From Methylomonas lenta (GTDB taxonomy: Bacteria; Pseudomonadota; Gammaproteobacteria; Methylococcales; Methylomonadaceae), in assembly GCF_001644015.1 (NCBI RefSeq), contig NZ_LUUI01000077.1, positions 1 to 64,000 of the forward strand: DNA of 64,000 bases, given 5' to 3'. The notes beneath the pieces were generated by a model, which made no database searches, was not told the DNA's origin, and was given only the letters and a program-made list of their open reading frames with translations. The position numbers and the translations under genes are program-made. This document shows, one piece after another, positions 26,233-36,295 of the stretch. Every line of letters begins with the position of its first letter. Within the stretch, counting starts at the first letter, position 1.

Positions 26233-26982
26233 ATGACAAACGACAACACCACTCATTTCGGTTTTAAACAAGTTCCCAAACAAGAAAAAGTCGCCATGGT
26301 TCGCGGCGTTTTTGATTCGGTTGCCAGTCAATACGATTTAATGAATGACTTGATGTCAATGGGCATACATCGCATCTGGAAGCGAGTAGCCGTGCAATTG
26401 GCCAATGTGCGCGAGGGTGATCGGGTACTCGATCTGGCCGGCGGCACCGGCGACTTGACCACGCTGTTTGAAAAGCGCGTCGGCAAAAAAGGTGACGTGG
26501 TGTTGGCGGATATCAACGCTGCCATGCTGCGCACAGGCCGCGATCGTTTAATTAACCGTGGTTTGGCGGGCAATCTTCAGTATGCACAGGTCAATGCCGA
26601 ATGTCTGCCGTTTGCCGATAATACCTTCGATTGTGTCTGCATCGCTTTTGGACTGCGTAATGTCACGGATAAAGATGCGGCTTTGCGCTCCATGTATCGG
26701 GTGTTAAAGCCGGGTGGACGCGTGATTGTGCTGGAGTTTTCCCATCCCATCGATCCTATCACCGAGAAAGTTTATGACTTTTACTCGTTTAAGCTGTTGC
26801 CGAAAATAGGCGCCATCGTCGCCAAAGACGAAGACAGCTACCGTTACTTGGCCGAATCGATTCGTATGCATCCTAAACAGGACGAATTAAAACGTATGAT
26901 GGAAGAAGCAGGCTTGGAACGTTGCGAGTATTTCAATATGACGCAGGGCATTGTTGCGGTGCATAGGGGCTATAAGTTTTAG
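26233..26982 (+). CDS. ubiE: Ubiquinone/menaquinone C-methyltransferase UbiE
   Basis: 249-residue S-adenosylmethionine-dependent methyltransferase acting at ring carbon 2 in ubiquinone synthesis. Motif I is [12 protein letters not shown] (about 67-78); the family signatures [14 protein letters not shown] and [13 protein letters not shown] are present, and the end [11 protein letters not shown] is typical. It opens the ubiE-ubiJ-ubiB cluster, the standard gammaproteobacterial order. Confidence 0.97.
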   Translation: MTNDNTTHFGFKQVPKQEKVAMVRGVFDSVASQYDLMNDLMSMGIHRIWKRVAVQLANVREGDRVLDLAGGTGDLTTLFEKRVGKKGDVVLADINAAMLRTGRDRLINRGLAGNLQYAQVNAECLPFADNTFDCVCIAFGLRNVTDKDAALRSMYRVLKPGGRVIVLEFSHPIDPITEKVYDFYSFKLLPKIGAIVAKDEDSYRYLAESIRMHPKQDELKRMMEEAGLERCEYFNMTQGIVAVHRGYKF

Positions 26983-27005
26983 TCACCCCAAAGGCAGCAG
27001 ACAAT

Positions 27006-27080
27006 ATGGCTCTTAAGTATGCTGAACACTTCATTTGTCAGCAGGATAATCTGCAACAACTCGCACAACAGGCAGACTGA
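27006..27080 (+). CDS. Possible 24-residue peptide coupled to ubiJ
   Basis: ATG 27006 reads 24 codons (MALKYAEHF...) to a TGA that overlaps the ubiJ ATG as TGATG. AAGGCAG stands ahead. The overlap suggests translational coupling or a short leader, but such a small frame can arise by chance. Confidence 0.3.
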   Translation: MALKYAEHFICQQDNLQQLAQQAD

Positions 27081-27724
27081 TGTCCAGCAATTTCGTCCAA
27101 ATCAAACCATTATTAATCGGCGCGTTAGAAGCTGCGATAAATAGCTATCTCAGGCTTGATGAACAATTAGAGCAATTGTTGGTGCCTATGGTCGGCAAAG
27201 TGATTGCTGTTCATATCACGCCTTTCAACGAAACGCTCTACCTAAGCCCGGCGCATGATCGTATTCAAATACTGGAAAGCTACCCCGGAGAAGCCGATGC
27301 CAGTTTGAGTGGTTCACTCTCGGCATTGGGCTTGATGGGATTGAGTGCGACACCGATGCGGTCATTGTTTAAAGGTGAGGTGAGAATTGAAGGCGATACT
27401 CAACTTGCACAGAAATTGCAACGGCTGTTTGAAAAACTGAATATCAACCTGGAAACTAAATTGGCACGCTACACAGGTGATGTGTTTGCGCAACGATTAA
27501 GTGGATTAGTGCGCGGTAGTCGTGAATGGACCCAGCATACTGTGAACAGTTTTCGTCTAAATCTGGAAGAGTTTCTACAAGAAGAAACCCGTGATTTGCC
27601 AGCCAAAGCTGAAGCAGAAATAATGTTTCAACAAATCGATGTCTGTCGGTGTGATACAGACAGACTCAATGCGCGCGTCGAGCGATTGATGACCGCCCTG
27701 AATACCTCTCCTAAGCCTCAATAA
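27080..27724 (+). CDS. ubiJ: Ubiquinone biosynthesis accessory factor UbiJ
   Basis: 214 residues with an N-terminal SCP2 sterol-carrier domain (about 15-115) and a C-terminal helical part. UbiJ binds the lipid intermediates and, with UbiK, organises the soluble Ubi complex. Its place between ubiE and ubiB supports the name. Sequence conservation in this family is low, so context carries much of the call. A TGATG overlap upstream may couple its translation to a tiny open frame. Confidence 0.85.
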   Translation: MSSNFVQIKPLLIGALEAAINSYLRLDEQLEQLLVPMVGKVIAVHITPFNETLYLSPAHDRIQILESYPGEADASLSGSLSALGLMGLSATPMRSLFKGEVRIEGDTQLAQKLQRLFEKLNINLETKLARYTGDVFAQRLSGLVRGSREWTQHTVNSFRLNLEEFLQEETRDLPAKAEAEIMFQQIDVCRCDTDRLNARVERLMTALNTSPKPQ

Positions 27725-27740
27725 ATACAAGGACTTTGCC

Positions 27741-29309
27741 GTGATTCGCCCCAAAATTCTCATGCGTCTGATCCATATTAATTGGGTGATGATGTTTCAC
27801 GGTCTGGATGAAATTGTTTTAAAAACCCATTTGTTTCGGCCTATTCGTTATCTGGCCTACTTTTCTCCGACTTTTTGGTTACGCAAACCCACAGAATCGC
27901 GCGGCGTGCGTATCCGCCGAACTTTGGAAGATTTAGGACCTATTTACGTCAAGTTTGGCCAAACCCTATCCACCCGCAAGGATTTATTGCCGGAAGATAT
28001 TGCTGAAGAGCTGGTCAAATTACAGGATAGAGTGCCGCCATTTTCTGCCGAGACTGCGCGTGCCATCATCGAGCAACAACTGGGACAGACTATCGAACAG
28101 GCATTTGATGAATTCGAGCCTCAGCCTTTAGCTTCGGCCTCGGTGGCACAGGTGCATACTGCCAGATTGAAAACCGGCGAAAATGTGATTATCAAAGTAT
28201 TGCGCCCGGATATCGAAGACAAAATTCATTCCGATGTGGGGTTGTTGTATGAACTGGCCCGCCTGGCCGAACGCTTCTGGAGCGACGCCCGCCGTTTACG
28301 CGCAATGGAAGTCGTAGCAGAGTTTGAAAAAACCATCCTGGATGAGCTCGATTTGTTACGTGAGGCTGCCAATGCCAGCGCAATCCGCAATAATTTTAAA
28401 AATTCCGATTCGCTGTATATTCCGGAAATTCATTGGCCTTTGACCCGCCATAAAGTGTTGGTGATGGAACGCATCTATGGCGTACCAGTGGGGGATATCC
28501 AGGCCTTGCGTGCCGGCAATGCCGATTTCAAAAAGCTCGCTGAGCGAGGTGTGGAAATCTTTTTTACTCAAGTTTTTCGCGATAATTTTTTCCATGCCGA
28601 CATGCACCCCGGCAATATTTTTGTCGAATTACCGGACAAATATCTGGCGGTGGATTTTGGGATTGTCGGTAGTTTGTCGGACACCGATCAGCGCTATCTG
28701 GCAGAGAATTTCCTGGCATTTTTCAATCACGATTATCGCCGCGTGGCAAAAATGCATATCGAGTCCGGCTGGGTGCCGAGTACGACGCGCGTAGAAGAAT
28801 TCGAGGCGGCCATTCGCAGTGTCTGCGAACCTATTTTCGAAAAGCCTTTAAAAGACATTTCCTTTGGTTTATTGCTATTGAGGCTGTTTCAAACCGCACG
28901 CCGCTTCGATATGGTGGTACAGCCGCAATTGGTTTTGCTGCAAAAAACCTTGTTGAATATCGAGGGCTTGGGGCGGCAGCTGTATCCTGATCTGGATTTA
29001 TGGCAAACCGCCAAGCCATTTTTAGAAAACTGGTTTAAACAGCGTTTGGGGCCAGCTGCAAAAGTTAAAGAATTACTCGGAAAGCTGCCTGAAATGACCG
29101 AACAATTACCAGAAATTCCTGGGTTAATATTTCAGGCTTTGCAAAGTAACGCCCAGATGCAGCAGCAGATTCAGCAACACAATCAGGAAATGACACAATT
29201 ACGTAAACAACTACAACGTAATAATAGACGTACCCTGCGGGCAATTTTAACCGGTGCGCTGATGGTGGCGGCAGCAATACTGTTGCAATCGCCGCTTTTG
29301 AACGGATAA
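27741..29309 (+). CDS. ubiB: Ubiquinone biosynthesis kinase-like protein UbiB
   Basis: 522 residues. The atypical ABC1/ADCK kinase-like core has [11 protein letters not shown] (KxGQ motif), ASASVAQVH replacing the glycine loop, ADMHPGN, and VDFGIVG. Two C-terminal membrane helices (the last near 500-520) anchor it to the inner membrane. It has ATPase activity needed for ubiquinone synthesis. Start is GTG 27741, 7 bases after AAGGA. A Gln-rich coiled stretch ([14 protein letters not shown]) precedes the last helix. Confidence 0.95.
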   Translation: MIRPKILMRLIHINWVMMFHGLDEIVLKTHLFRPIRYLAYFSPTFWLRKPTESRGVRIRRTLEDLGPIYVKFGQTLSTRKDLLPEDIAEELVKLQDRVPPFSAETARAIIEQQLGQTIEQAFDEFEPQPLASASVAQVHTARLKTGENVIIKVLRPDIEDKIHSDVGLLYELARLAERFWSDARRLRAMEVVAEFEKTILDELDLLREAANASAIRNNFKNSDSLYIPEIHWPLTRHKVLVMERIYGVPVGDIQALRAGNADFKKLAERGVEIFFTQVFRDNFFHADMHPGNIFVELPDKYLAVDFGIVGSLSDTDQRYLAENFLAFFNHDYRRVAKMHIESGWVPSTTRVEEFEAAIRSVCEPIFEKPLKDISFGLLLLRLFQTARRFDMVVQPQLVLLQKTLLNIEGLGRQLYPDLDLWQTAKPFLENWFKQRLGPAAKVKELLGKLPEMTEQLPEIPGLIFQALQSNAQMQQQIQQHNQEMTQLRKQLQRNNRRTLRAILTGALMVAAAILLQSPLLNG

Positions 29310-29353
29310 GCCAGGAGCGGGTTTCTGTAATCTACTTTGCTGGAAGAGTATGC

Positions 29354-29704
29354 ATGAAATTAGCACACAGATCAGATGAAGATATTTTGGCGATAGCGAA
29401 TCCCATTATGGATAACCTGATGGCGGGTTCTACAGAGATCAATCATTCCAAGCACACCAGAGACTTTACCGACAGACTAAAGGCCATCGTCAGCGAGGCG
29501 TATTTGCAAAAAGTCTGTCAGCGTTATCAGGCCGAATGGGGCTATTTTGCTGATAGGGAATTTGTGGCTATATTTCGGCGGCCTGAATCGGTGGCCATAG
29601 TCTGGAAGCAATACTGTAGCAAACAGGCTGGGGAATTTGTGGCGGAATTGGTTTTGCTGGAGCAAAACGGCCGATATTTAGTTGATCATGCCATGGTGTA
29701 TTAA
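29354..29704 (+). CDS. Small conserved-looking cytoplasmic protein
   Basis: 116 residues, no signal peptide or membrane helix. The sequence has a mixed alpha/beta look, with a central YFADREFVAIFRRPESVAIVW stretch and a C-terminal GRYLVDHAMVY. ATG 29354 follows GGAAGAG. No family recognised. It lies 44 bp after ubiB on the same strand and may ride on that operon, but nothing ties it to quinone synthesis. Confidence 0.6.
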   Translation: MKLAHRSDEDILAIANPIMDNLMAGSTEINHSKHTRDFTDRLKAIVSEAYLQKVCQRYQAEWGYFADREFVAIFRRPESVAIVWKQYCSKQAGEFVAELVLLEQNGRYLVDHAMVY

Positions 29705-29771
29705 GGCTGATTTGAACTACCTGGCATTGGATGCTTGAGCCAATTCCTGCAATGCAGTATAGTTCTTAACT

Positions 29772-29870
29772 ATGAACATTCAGTCACACATTCATTTTGC
29801 TGATTTGATTTGCTTGCCATGCCCAGGCAGCTTTCCGTTCGTCCTGTCTTTAAGTTTGCTGCTGCCCTGA
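29772..29870 (+). CDS. Possible leucine leader peptide of leuA
   Basis: A 32-codon frame ending in VLSLSLLLP lies 88 bp ahead of leuA. Five Leu in seven residues near the stop, followed by GCCC-TGA-GGGGC complementarity around the stop codon, recall a leu attenuator. Against it: no clear ribosome site, and the nearest T run (CCACCTTTTTTC) is about 30 bases beyond the hairpin. Confidence 0.28.
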   Translation: MNIQSHIHFADLICLPCPGSFPFVLSLSLLLP

Positions 29871-29957
29871 GGGGCGCACATTCTATCCAAATATTATTAA
29901 TCCACCTTTTTTCTGCATCTCGGCATAAATTGCCGAACTTTTCATGACGGAGTTCTC

Positions 29958-31502
29958 ATGAAAGATAAATTGATTATTTTTGATACCACCTTGCGCGATG
30001 GCGAGCAAAGCCCTGGCGCGTCGATGACGCGTGATGAGAAAGTGCGGATTGCCCGTGCACTTGAACGCATGAAGGTCGATGTGATTGAAGCAGGCTTTCC
30101 AGCTGCCAGTCAGGGCGATTTTGAAGCAGTGCAGGCCGTAGCCGATGCGATTAAAGACAGCACGGTATGCGGATTGGCTCGTGCGCTGGATAAAGACATT
30201 GATCGGGCCGGCGAAGCGTTGAAAGGCGCGCAAAGTTCGCGTATTCATACATTTATCGCCACCTCGCCTATCCATATGCAGATGAAACTGAATATGCAGC
30301 CGGAGCAAGTCATCGAATATGCGGTCAAGGCGGTAAAACGAGCTAGACAATATACCGATAACGTGGAGTTTTCGCCGGAGGATGCCGGTCGGTCGGAAGA
30401 AGATTTCTTGTGCCGGATTTTGGAAGCGGTTATCGATGCCGGAGCGACGACCTTGAATATCCCCGACACGGTCGGTTACAGCATGCCGCAACAGTTTGGC
30501 GCCACCATTGCCAATTTAATTCAGCGTATCCCGAATTCCGATAAGGCTATTTTTTCCGTACATTGCCATAACGATTTGGGTTTGGCGGTAGCTAATTCCT
30601 TGTCCGCAGTAATGAATGGCGCACGTCAAGTGGAATGCACCATCAATGGTTTAGGCGAACGGGCTGGTAATGCTTCTTTGGAAGAAGTGGTGATGGCGGT
30701 TCGTACCCGGCAGGATTTCTTTACTTGCGATACTAGTCTGGATGCACGCGAAATTGTCACCTGCTCGAAGTTGGTGTCGTCGATTACCGGTTTTCCAGTG
30801 CAGCCTAATAAAGCAATTGTCGGCGCCAATGCGTTTGCGCATGAATCCGGCATTCACCAGGACGGTGTATTGAAAAACCGCGAAACTTACGAAATCATGT
30901 GTGCGGAAGATGTGGGTTGGACCACTAATCGGATGGTGTTGGGCAAGCATTCCGGTCGCAATGCCTTTAAAACCCGCATGGCAGAATTAGGCGTGCAATT
31001 TGCCAGCGAAGCCGATTTGAACGATGTTTTTTTCCGCTTTAAACAATTGGCTGACAAAAAACACGAAATTTTCGATGAAGACCTGCAAGCCTTAATTTCC
31101 GAGCAAAGTTTTGAAGCAGAGGATGAGCACATCAAATTGGTGGCTCTGAAGGTCTGCTCGGAAACTGGCGAAGTGCCGAATGCCACCGTGACTATTCGTG
31201 TCGATGGCAAAGAAATGACCGGCTGTGCGCAAGGAGGCGGTGCGGTTGATGCCAGTTTGAAAGCGATTGAAAGTTTGGTGAAAACGGGTGCTATCTTGGC
31301 TTTGTATTCGGTTAACAACATCACGAATGGCACGGATGCGCAAGGCGAAGTGACAGTAAGGTTGGAACATGCCGGTCGAATTGTCAACGGTTCCGGTGCG
31401 GATACCGATATTGTGATTGCATCGGCCAAGGCTTATATCAATGCGGTTAATAAACTGCAAGGCGTTGATAAAAGACGGCATCCGCAAAAAGGCGATGTCT
31501 AG
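29958..31502 (+). CDS. leuA: 2-isopropylmalate synthase
   Basis: 514 residues, first committed step of leucine synthesis (acetyl-CoA with 2-oxoisovalerate). The TIM-barrel part has [14 protein letters not shown] at 9-22, [13 protein letters not shown] and [14 protein letters not shown]; the C-terminal regulatory domain (about 390-510), where leucine binds, is present. It differs from the LeuA2 subgroup in having the E. coli-type length. GGAG precedes the ATG. leuBCD are not nearby. Confidence 0.96.
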   Translation: MKDKLIIFDTTLRDGEQSPGASMTRDEKVRIARALERMKVDVIEAGFPAASQGDFEAVQAVADAIKDSTVCGLARALDKDIDRAGEALKGAQSSRIHTFIATSPIHMQMKLNMQPEQVIEYAVKAVKRARQYTDNVEFSPEDAGRSEEDFLCRILEAVIDAGATTLNIPDTVGYSMPQQFGATIANLIQRIPNSDKAIFSVHCHNDLGLAVANSLSAVMNGARQVECTINGLGERAGNASLEEVVMAVRTRQDFFTCDTSLDAREIVTCSKLVSSITGFPVQPNKAIVGANAFAHESGIHQDGVLKNRETYEIMCAEDVGWTTNRMVLGKHSGRNAFKTRMAELGVQFASEADLNDVFFRFKQLADKKHEIFDEDLQALISEQSFEAEDEHIKLVALKVCSETGEVPNATVTIRVDGKEMTGCAQGGGAVDASLKAIESLVKTGAILALYSVNNITNGTDAQGEVTVRLEHAGRIVNGSGADTDIVIASAKAYINAVNKLQGVDKRRHPQKGDV

Positions 31503-31513
31503 TCTAAGCAGTT

Positions 31514-32365
31514 ATGGATAACGCCACCCGCTTGCAGTATCTGGAGGCGATGGGCATCGATGTCTGGGTTCCCAGGCATCAACCCGTCACTGGCGTGCCG
31601 GCGGGTGGCGAGTCGGACAATGTAGGGCGGACTGTCGAGTGCAGGGATGGAGGAGGTATTCCCTCAAGGGCACAAGGCACAATTGCCGAACAGCGAGACG
31701 CCGATCAAGAAGGCCTAAATCAAAGTACCGTTACGCCAAGTGAAGCGCCCGAGTGTTGGGCTTCATTAGCTTCAGCCCAAGCTACGCAATTATCCCATGC
31801 CGGCGATCATGCTTGGAGCGAGCTGCAACAACAGGTTGCTGCGTGCCATGCCTGCCAATTATGCGAAACCCGCACCCAAACCGTATTCGGTGTAGGCAGT
31901 CATCGGGCAAGCTGGATGCTGATCGGTGAAGCGCCGGGACAAAACGAAGATTTGCAGGGCGAACCGTTCGTCGGCAAAGCCGGTCAGTTATTGAATGAAA
32001 TGTTACGGGCAATCGGTTTGGCGAGGGAGGAAGTCTTTATTGCCAATGTGTTGAAATGCCGCCCGCCCGCCAATCGCGACCCGCAAGCCGAGGAAGTGGC
32101 TGCTTGTCATGATTTTCTACAGCAGCAGATTAGCCTGTTGCAGCCCAAGATTATTTTGGCAGTGGGTCGCATTGCAGCACAAAATTTACTCAATTCCCAG
32201 CAACCTCTGGCAAAATTACGCGGTAGACTGCACCGACTGGAAGATATTCCATTGGTGGTGGTTCACCATCCGGCTTACCTGTTACGCGCATTAACGGAAA
32301 AAGCCAAGGCTTGGGACGATCTGCAATTTGCGTTGTCCGTTTATCAATCGCTAGAAGAAAAATAA
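31514..32365 (+). CDS. Family 4/5-type uracil-DNA glycosylase with iron-sulfur cluster
   Basis: 283 residues. The catalytic domain occupies about 95-275, with GEAPGQNEDLQGEPFVGKAG (motif 1), LKCRPPANRDP and HHPAYLL (motif 2). Cys residues in CHACQLC, in LKCRPP and further along suit the 4Fe-4S cluster of family 4 enzymes. It removes uracil from DNA. Residues about 20-60, rich in Gly, Arg, Asp and Glu, look like an inserted low-complexity stretch that the enzyme does not need. rimI follows 2 bp downstream, a pairing common in gammaproteobacteria. Confidence 0.88.
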   Translation: MDNATRLQYLEAMGIDVWVPRHQPVTGVPAGGESDNVGRTVECRDGGGIPSRAQGTIAEQRDADQEGLNQSTVTPSEAPECWASLASAQATQLSHAGDHAWSELQQQVAACHACQLCETRTQTVFGVGSHRASWMLIGEAPGQNEDLQGEPFVGKAGQLLNEMLRAIGLAREEVFIANVLKCRPPANRDPQAEEVAACHDFLQQQISLLQPKIILAVGRIAAQNLLNSQQPLAKLRGRLHRLEDIPLVVVHHPAYLLRALTEKAKAWDDLQFALSVYQSLEEK

Positions 32366-32367
32366 TA

Positions 32368-32925
32368 ATGATGTGGAAATTGCTACATAAATTAAAAAAT
32401 GCCGTTCTTTACGATGCTGATCGAGAGTTTTACGCCAAAGTGTTTCCGAACTCAGTGAGTAGCAAAGATTTACTGCGGCTACGAAAAATGGATCACAGTG
32501 ACTTGACTGCGGTGTTAAGAATTGAAGCCTTAAATTACGAGTTTCCTTGGTCGGCAGGGGTTTTTAAGGATTGTTTTCAGGCCATGAATTACACCAATTG
32601 GGTGTGTGAAGCTCCGGATGATGTGATTGTCGGCTATTGCATTATTTCAGTAGCCGTTGGCGAAGCGCATATTATGAATATCAGCGTCAGCCCGTATTTT
32701 CAAAGACAGGGCGCAGGTCGTAAAATGCTGGAGCATTTAATCGAATATGCCCGCTCACGTGCCGAGAAAGTCTTTTTGGAAGTGCGGCCTAGTAATCCAG
32801 GGGCAATTGATTTGTATCGTCAAGTGGGCTTTCGCGAAATTGGTGTGCGCAAAGGCTATTATCCAGCCAAGAATGGACGTGAGGATGCGATTATGTTTGA
32901 ACTGGATCTAGTGCCAATGTTGTAA
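32368..32925 (+). CDS. rimI: Ribosomal protein S18 alanine N-acetyltransferase
   Basis: 185-residue GNAT acetyltransferase. The acetyl-CoA site is QRQGAGRKML (motif Q/RxxGxG/A) and the C-terminal LYRQVGFREIGVRKGYYP is typical for RimI. It is about 35 residues longer than E. coli RimI owing to an N-terminal extension (about 1-42). I chose ATG 32368, with ATG 32371 next to it; both start 2-5 bp after the glycosylase stop. Confidence 0.85.
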   Translation: MMWKLLHKLKNAVLYDADREFYAKVFPNSVSSKDLLRLRKMDHSDLTAVLRIEALNYEFPWSAGVFKDCFQAMNYTNWVCEAPDDVIVGYCIISVAVGEAHIMNISVSPYFQRQGAGRKMLEHLIEYARSRAEKVFLEVRPSNPGAIDLYRQVGFREIGVRKGYYPAKNGREDAIMFELDLVPML

Positions 32926-33007
32926 TCGTGTCGATTAATACAGTTAGTTCAATCATTAAGAATGTGGTTGGAGATAACTTCACGGACCCCCAACCGCTCT
33001 GCGGTTC

Positions 33008-33281
33008 GGGACGCTGGAGTTCCCCACGCAAAGCACTCATCGTTATACACATCTCGATTTACACTGCGTAATCCGTTTTCATGCTGGAACACTTTAATGT
33101 GATGGTGTTAAGCCCCCTCTCCTGATGGAGAGGGCGGGGGTGAGGAGAATTTGAATCACCAAAATGCTTTATTTTGATTCTCCTCACCCTACCCTCTCCA
33201 ACAAGAGAGGGGTTTTGAGGGCTTCGCCAGGATTCGAGTGACTTGTGTATAACGATGAGCGCAAAGCATGGGAACCATAAG
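33008..33281. repeat. Composite palindromic repeat: interrupted REP with long internal hairpin
   Basis: The outer blocks GGGACGCTGGAG (33008) and GCGCAAAGCATGGGAACCATAA (33260) match the two blocks of the REP-like element at 22-91. Just inside, CTCATCGTTATACACA (33036-33051) recurs inverted at 33244-33259, perfect over 16 bp. Inside again, 33111-33150 and 33177-33221 form a long imperfect hairpin built on CCCTCTCC/GGAGAGGG and GGTGAGGAGAAT/ATTCTCCTCACC. No gene is inside. It looks like one repeat inserted in another. Confidence 0.65.
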
Positions 33282-33414
33282 CGGGAGTTGATTTTGGCGA
33301 AATCCTAAGCCGCAAATCTGTTTTTGTAAAAAATTCTACCCGTGACGATCTTGACTTTTTATTTTTTTAAGGCATAGATATTCCATTGCTTTTGTCCTGG
33401 TTCGGAGGTTCGTC

Positions 33415-33939
33415 ATGTCTCAATCTAAAGCTTATTTAAACTCTGCAACTCATCCGGTGGTGGCTATCGTGGCCGGTGTTGATAAGGATGTTGAGCGCGG
33501 CGAGGATATTTTGATGTTGGGCTATAGTCTGGTATTGATGGCGCCGATTTTTGCGCCGATTGCGCCACCCCGAGTGTTGTTGCCTTTGATGGCGTTAGCC
33601 TTTGTGATTTCAGTGTGCGTGGCCAGGTTGAACTTTTTAGGGATACGTACCAAATTGGCCGCTGCCATGGCGGCATTGGATGGTCGGCAGGATTTGTCTT
33701 TGCTGAAACCGATTACCGAGATTTTTGCCGAACATCCCAAGTCCACGTTAACCGAAGGTTTTAATCCGTTAAAAAACTGGCAGCGCACAGCCAAAAGCAT
33801 ACTCGGCGCAATGATGATCAATTCATTCTGGATGCCGATTTTTTACATGCTGGGTTTGCAATTTGTTGAAGAAAAACAGCTGAGTTTATTGAATCGCGCA
33901 GTGATGGAAGCCGAAGAAAAAACCTCAAGCTGGCGCTAG
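33415..33939 (+). CDS. Membrane protein of unknown family
   Basis: 174 residues. Two or three hydrophobic helices lie at about 38-58, 62-82 and 125-145. A soluble N-terminal segment carries VAGVDKDVERGEDILMLGY, and a soluble C-terminal tail ends in EEKTSSWR. GGAGG precedes the ATG. A perfect terminator follows. A fragment of a second copy of its N-terminus lies at 36593-36703. No family recognised; inner-membrane location is inferred. Confidence 0.65.
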   Translation: MSQSKAYLNSATHPVVAIVAGVDKDVERGEDILMLGYSLVLMAPIFAPIAPPRVLLPLMALAFVISVCVARLNFLGIRTKLAAAMAALDGRQDLSLLKPITEIFAEHPKSTLTEGFNPLKNWQRTAKSILGAMMINSFWMPIFYMLGLQFVEEKQLSLLNRAVMEAEEKTSSWR

Positions 33940-33949
33940 TTATTCATAC

Positions 33950-33984
33950 AAGCAGTGCCGACTCCAATTTAAGCACTGCTTTTA
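33950..33984 (+). terminator. Intrinsic terminator
   Basis: AAGCAGTGC and GCACTGCTT form a 9-bp perfect stem with a 14-base loop, followed by TTTATC, 11 bases after the stop of the membrane protein. Confidence 0.75.
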
Positions 33985-34149
33985 TCGCTAAAGTCTGGAC
34001 GGGTTAATCATTTAAGGCGGTTACGTTAAGCCGTTCATGGTGGGTTTGTCCGACCATCAGCGGCTTAATTTTTACCTTAAAGGCATTGGTTGCTAATCAT
34101 GCGACATTTGGAAATGAACATCAACCCCTGCATTTCAGATTACAGCCGA

Positions 34150-35769
34150 TCAATAAATCGTGTTGTACATCATGTCCTGTAAAACCTTTTTGATGTCCCC
34201 TGGTTGAGGTGAGCGGTTAAGTCCTTGCTCAAAAACATAGGTGGCTACTTGTTCGGCAATTAGTAAAGAAATATCCAGGATGTTATCCAGGTCGGGATAA
34301 ATGGTGCCATTCAGCAGCTCGGTTTTTGAAACTTGTTTTGCCAATGTTTTTGCCGCAATCAAAAACATTTCATCGGTGATAATACTCGCATCGCCAGCCA
34401 GCGCGCCTAAACCTACGCCCGGAAAAATGTAGACATTGTTGCCCTGTCCGGGAATAAAGCGTCGCCCCCCCTCTATAGTGACGGGGGGAAATGGGCTGCC
34501 GCTAGCAAAAATGACATTACCATCACTCCATTCGTAAGCTTGTTGGGCAGTACATTCAGAGCGTGAGGTAGGGTTTGATAATGATAATAAAACCGGGTGC
34601 TCGTTATGCTTGCACATGGCCTTGACAACCTTAGAATTAAAGGTGCCACCGACGCCGGTCGCACCGATCAAAACATGCGGTTTAAAGTGATTGATGGCGC
34701 CAATAAATGACAGCATCGGTTGTTCATGGGCATAAGGTAAGTTATGCGGCATCAAGTCGTCTCTTTCTTTGCAAATCAGGCCATTTTCATCCACAAACCA
34801 TAGCCGTTGCACGGCTTCGGATTCAGTTAGGCCTTCTGCAACCAAGGCTAGTTTTATCAAGTCGCCTATGCCGGTAGCGGCAGAGCCGGCCCCTAAAAAC
34901 ATCAGTCGTAAGTCTTTGAACGCATGCCCGGTTATGCCGCAAGACGCCAGTACGCCAGACAGCGCCATGGCCGCCGTGCCTTGAATGTCATCATTGAAAC
35001 ACAAGATCGATTTCCGGTATTTTTCCAGTAAGGCATAGGCGTTCGGGGTCAAAAAATCTTCAAACTGAATTAACGCTTTAGGAAAGATCTCCTGTACGGC
35101 CTGGACAAATTCATCAACCAGGCTTAAATATTCATCACCCTGTATACGTTTTTGGGTTAAGCCCAGATACAAAGGATCCTCACGCAAGCTGACGTTATTT
35201 GTGCCTACATCCAACATGACCGGCATACAGTATTCCGGATGTATGCCTGCGCAGGCGGTGTATAAAGATAATTTGCCGATCGGGATGCCCATACCGTTTG
35301 CGCCAAGATCCCCAAGTCCTAAGATGCGTTCACCATCGGTGACGACAATGATGCGTACATCTTTATGCGGCCAGTTTTGCAATACTTCTTTAATCTGCCC
35401 GCGATTTGTAGCGCTAAGCGTCAAGCCTTTTTGTTGTTGATAAATATGGGCAAATTCCTGACAGGCTTCTCCCACCGTCGGGGTATAGATGATGGGCAGC
35501 ATTTCTTTGATATTTTCTGAAACCAAACGAAAAAATAAGCGCTCGTTGCGACTTTGTAGGCTATTCAGAAAAATATAGCGGGCTATATTGCTTTCTTGTC
35601 TATGCAGGTTGGCTAGAACTCTCTTTAATTGCGTGTCCTGGGTGGTAATCGCTGTCGGCAACAGGCCGTGTAATTTGTACTTATCCCTTTCTTCTGAGGT
35701 AAAGGCGGTGGATTTGTTAAGGCTTGGGTTTTTTAATCGGTCAATACCGATGATCAGCTCTTCGTTCAT
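34150..35769 (-). CDS. maeA: NAD-dependent malic enzyme
   Basis: 539 residues, in the range of the long malic enzyme form. It converts malate to pyruvate and CO2 with NAD. Motifs in order: YTPTVGEACQEF (about 96-107), GDLGANGMGIPIGKLSLY, FNDDIQGTAAMALSG with the metal-binding Asp pair, and GAGSAATGIGDLI for the nucleotide. Start ATG 35769 with an AAAGAGA ribosome site. Single gene; its neighbour at 35801-36295 on the same strand ends 31 bp upstream. Confidence 0.93.
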   Translation of the reverse strand: MNEELIIGIDRLKNPSLNKSTAFTSEERDKYKLHGLLPTAITTQDTQLKRVLANLHRQESNIARYIFLNSLQSRNERLFFRLVSENIKEMLPIIYTPTVGEACQEFAHIYQQQKGLTLSATNRGQIKEVLQNWPHKDVRIIVVTDGERILGLGDLGANGMGIPIGKLSLYTACAGIHPEYCMPVMLDVGTNNVSLREDPLYLGLTQKRIQGDEYLSLVDEFVQAVQEIFPKALIQFEDFLTPNAYALLEKYRKSILCFNDDIQGTAAMALSGVLASCGITGHAFKDLRLMFLGAGSAATGIGDLIKLALVAEGLTESEAVQRLWFVDENGLICKERDDLMPHNLPYAHEQPMLSFIGAINHFKPHVLIGATGVGGTFNSKVVKAMCKHNEHPVLLSLSNPTSRSECTAQQAYEWSDGNVIFASGSPFPPVTIEGGRRFIPGQGNNVYIFPGVGLGALAGDASIITDEMFLIAAKTLAKQVSKTELLNGTIYPDLDNILDISLLIAEQVATYVFEQGLNRSPQPGDIKKVLQDMMYNTIY

Positions 35770-35800
35770 TGATGAATCTCTTTTTGTAGCTTACTTTTAA

Positions 35801-36295
35801 TTAACTTTCGCTAGGCGGTAAATATTTGGTTCTTTCAAGACGATCTTCTAACTCGCCAATATAGGCGTCCAGCGTATTTTCCATCTCTTCAATCATGGTG
35901 CGGAAATTACCATCAACGAGGTCGTATCTTGCAAATAGTTCGGCTTTTATTTCATCGTTAAGTAAACTTTGTTTGGACAATTCAGTTTCAAAACTATTTT
36001 TTAATTCGGTAAAGCGCGATTTTTCAGTATCGTTGACTAGCTCTTTGTTCGCTTCCAATTCTTTCGAGTAGCGACGGGATTCAAGAATTGAAGTGGATTG
36101 CATATAGACCATATTCATTAGAAAGAGCACAGTGATAAATATCAATGTGCCTAGCAAAACCAGCCCAATGGGGGCTTGAATAGTTGTAAACCCAAGCGAC
36201 AATTCATTGGGCGCAATAAAAATAGGCCAGTTATGATATGCAAGCGCAGCCGTAGCTGTAAAAGTCAGTAGTAATAAAAGACCGAAAAATCTCAT
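35801..36295 (-). CDS. Membrane protein with coiled-coil cytoplasmic tail (LapA-like)
   Basis: 164 residues with two hydrophobic helices (about 2-20 and 42-64) and a long charged helical tail from about 70, rich in Glu, Lys and Leu and ending in DRLERTKYLPP. Helix-loop-helix followed by a coiled coil recalls LapA-type proteins, but identity is not established. It lies directly upstream of the malic enzyme on the same strand; no functional link is evident. Confidence 0.6.
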   Translation of the reverse strand: MRFFGLLLLLTFTATAALAYHNWPIFIAPNELSLGFTTIQAPIGLVLLGTLIFITVLFLMNMVYMQSTSILESRRYSKELEANKELVNDTEKSRFTELKNSFETELSKQSLLNDEIKAELFARYDLVDGNFRTMIEEMENTLDAYIGELEDRLERTKYLPPSES

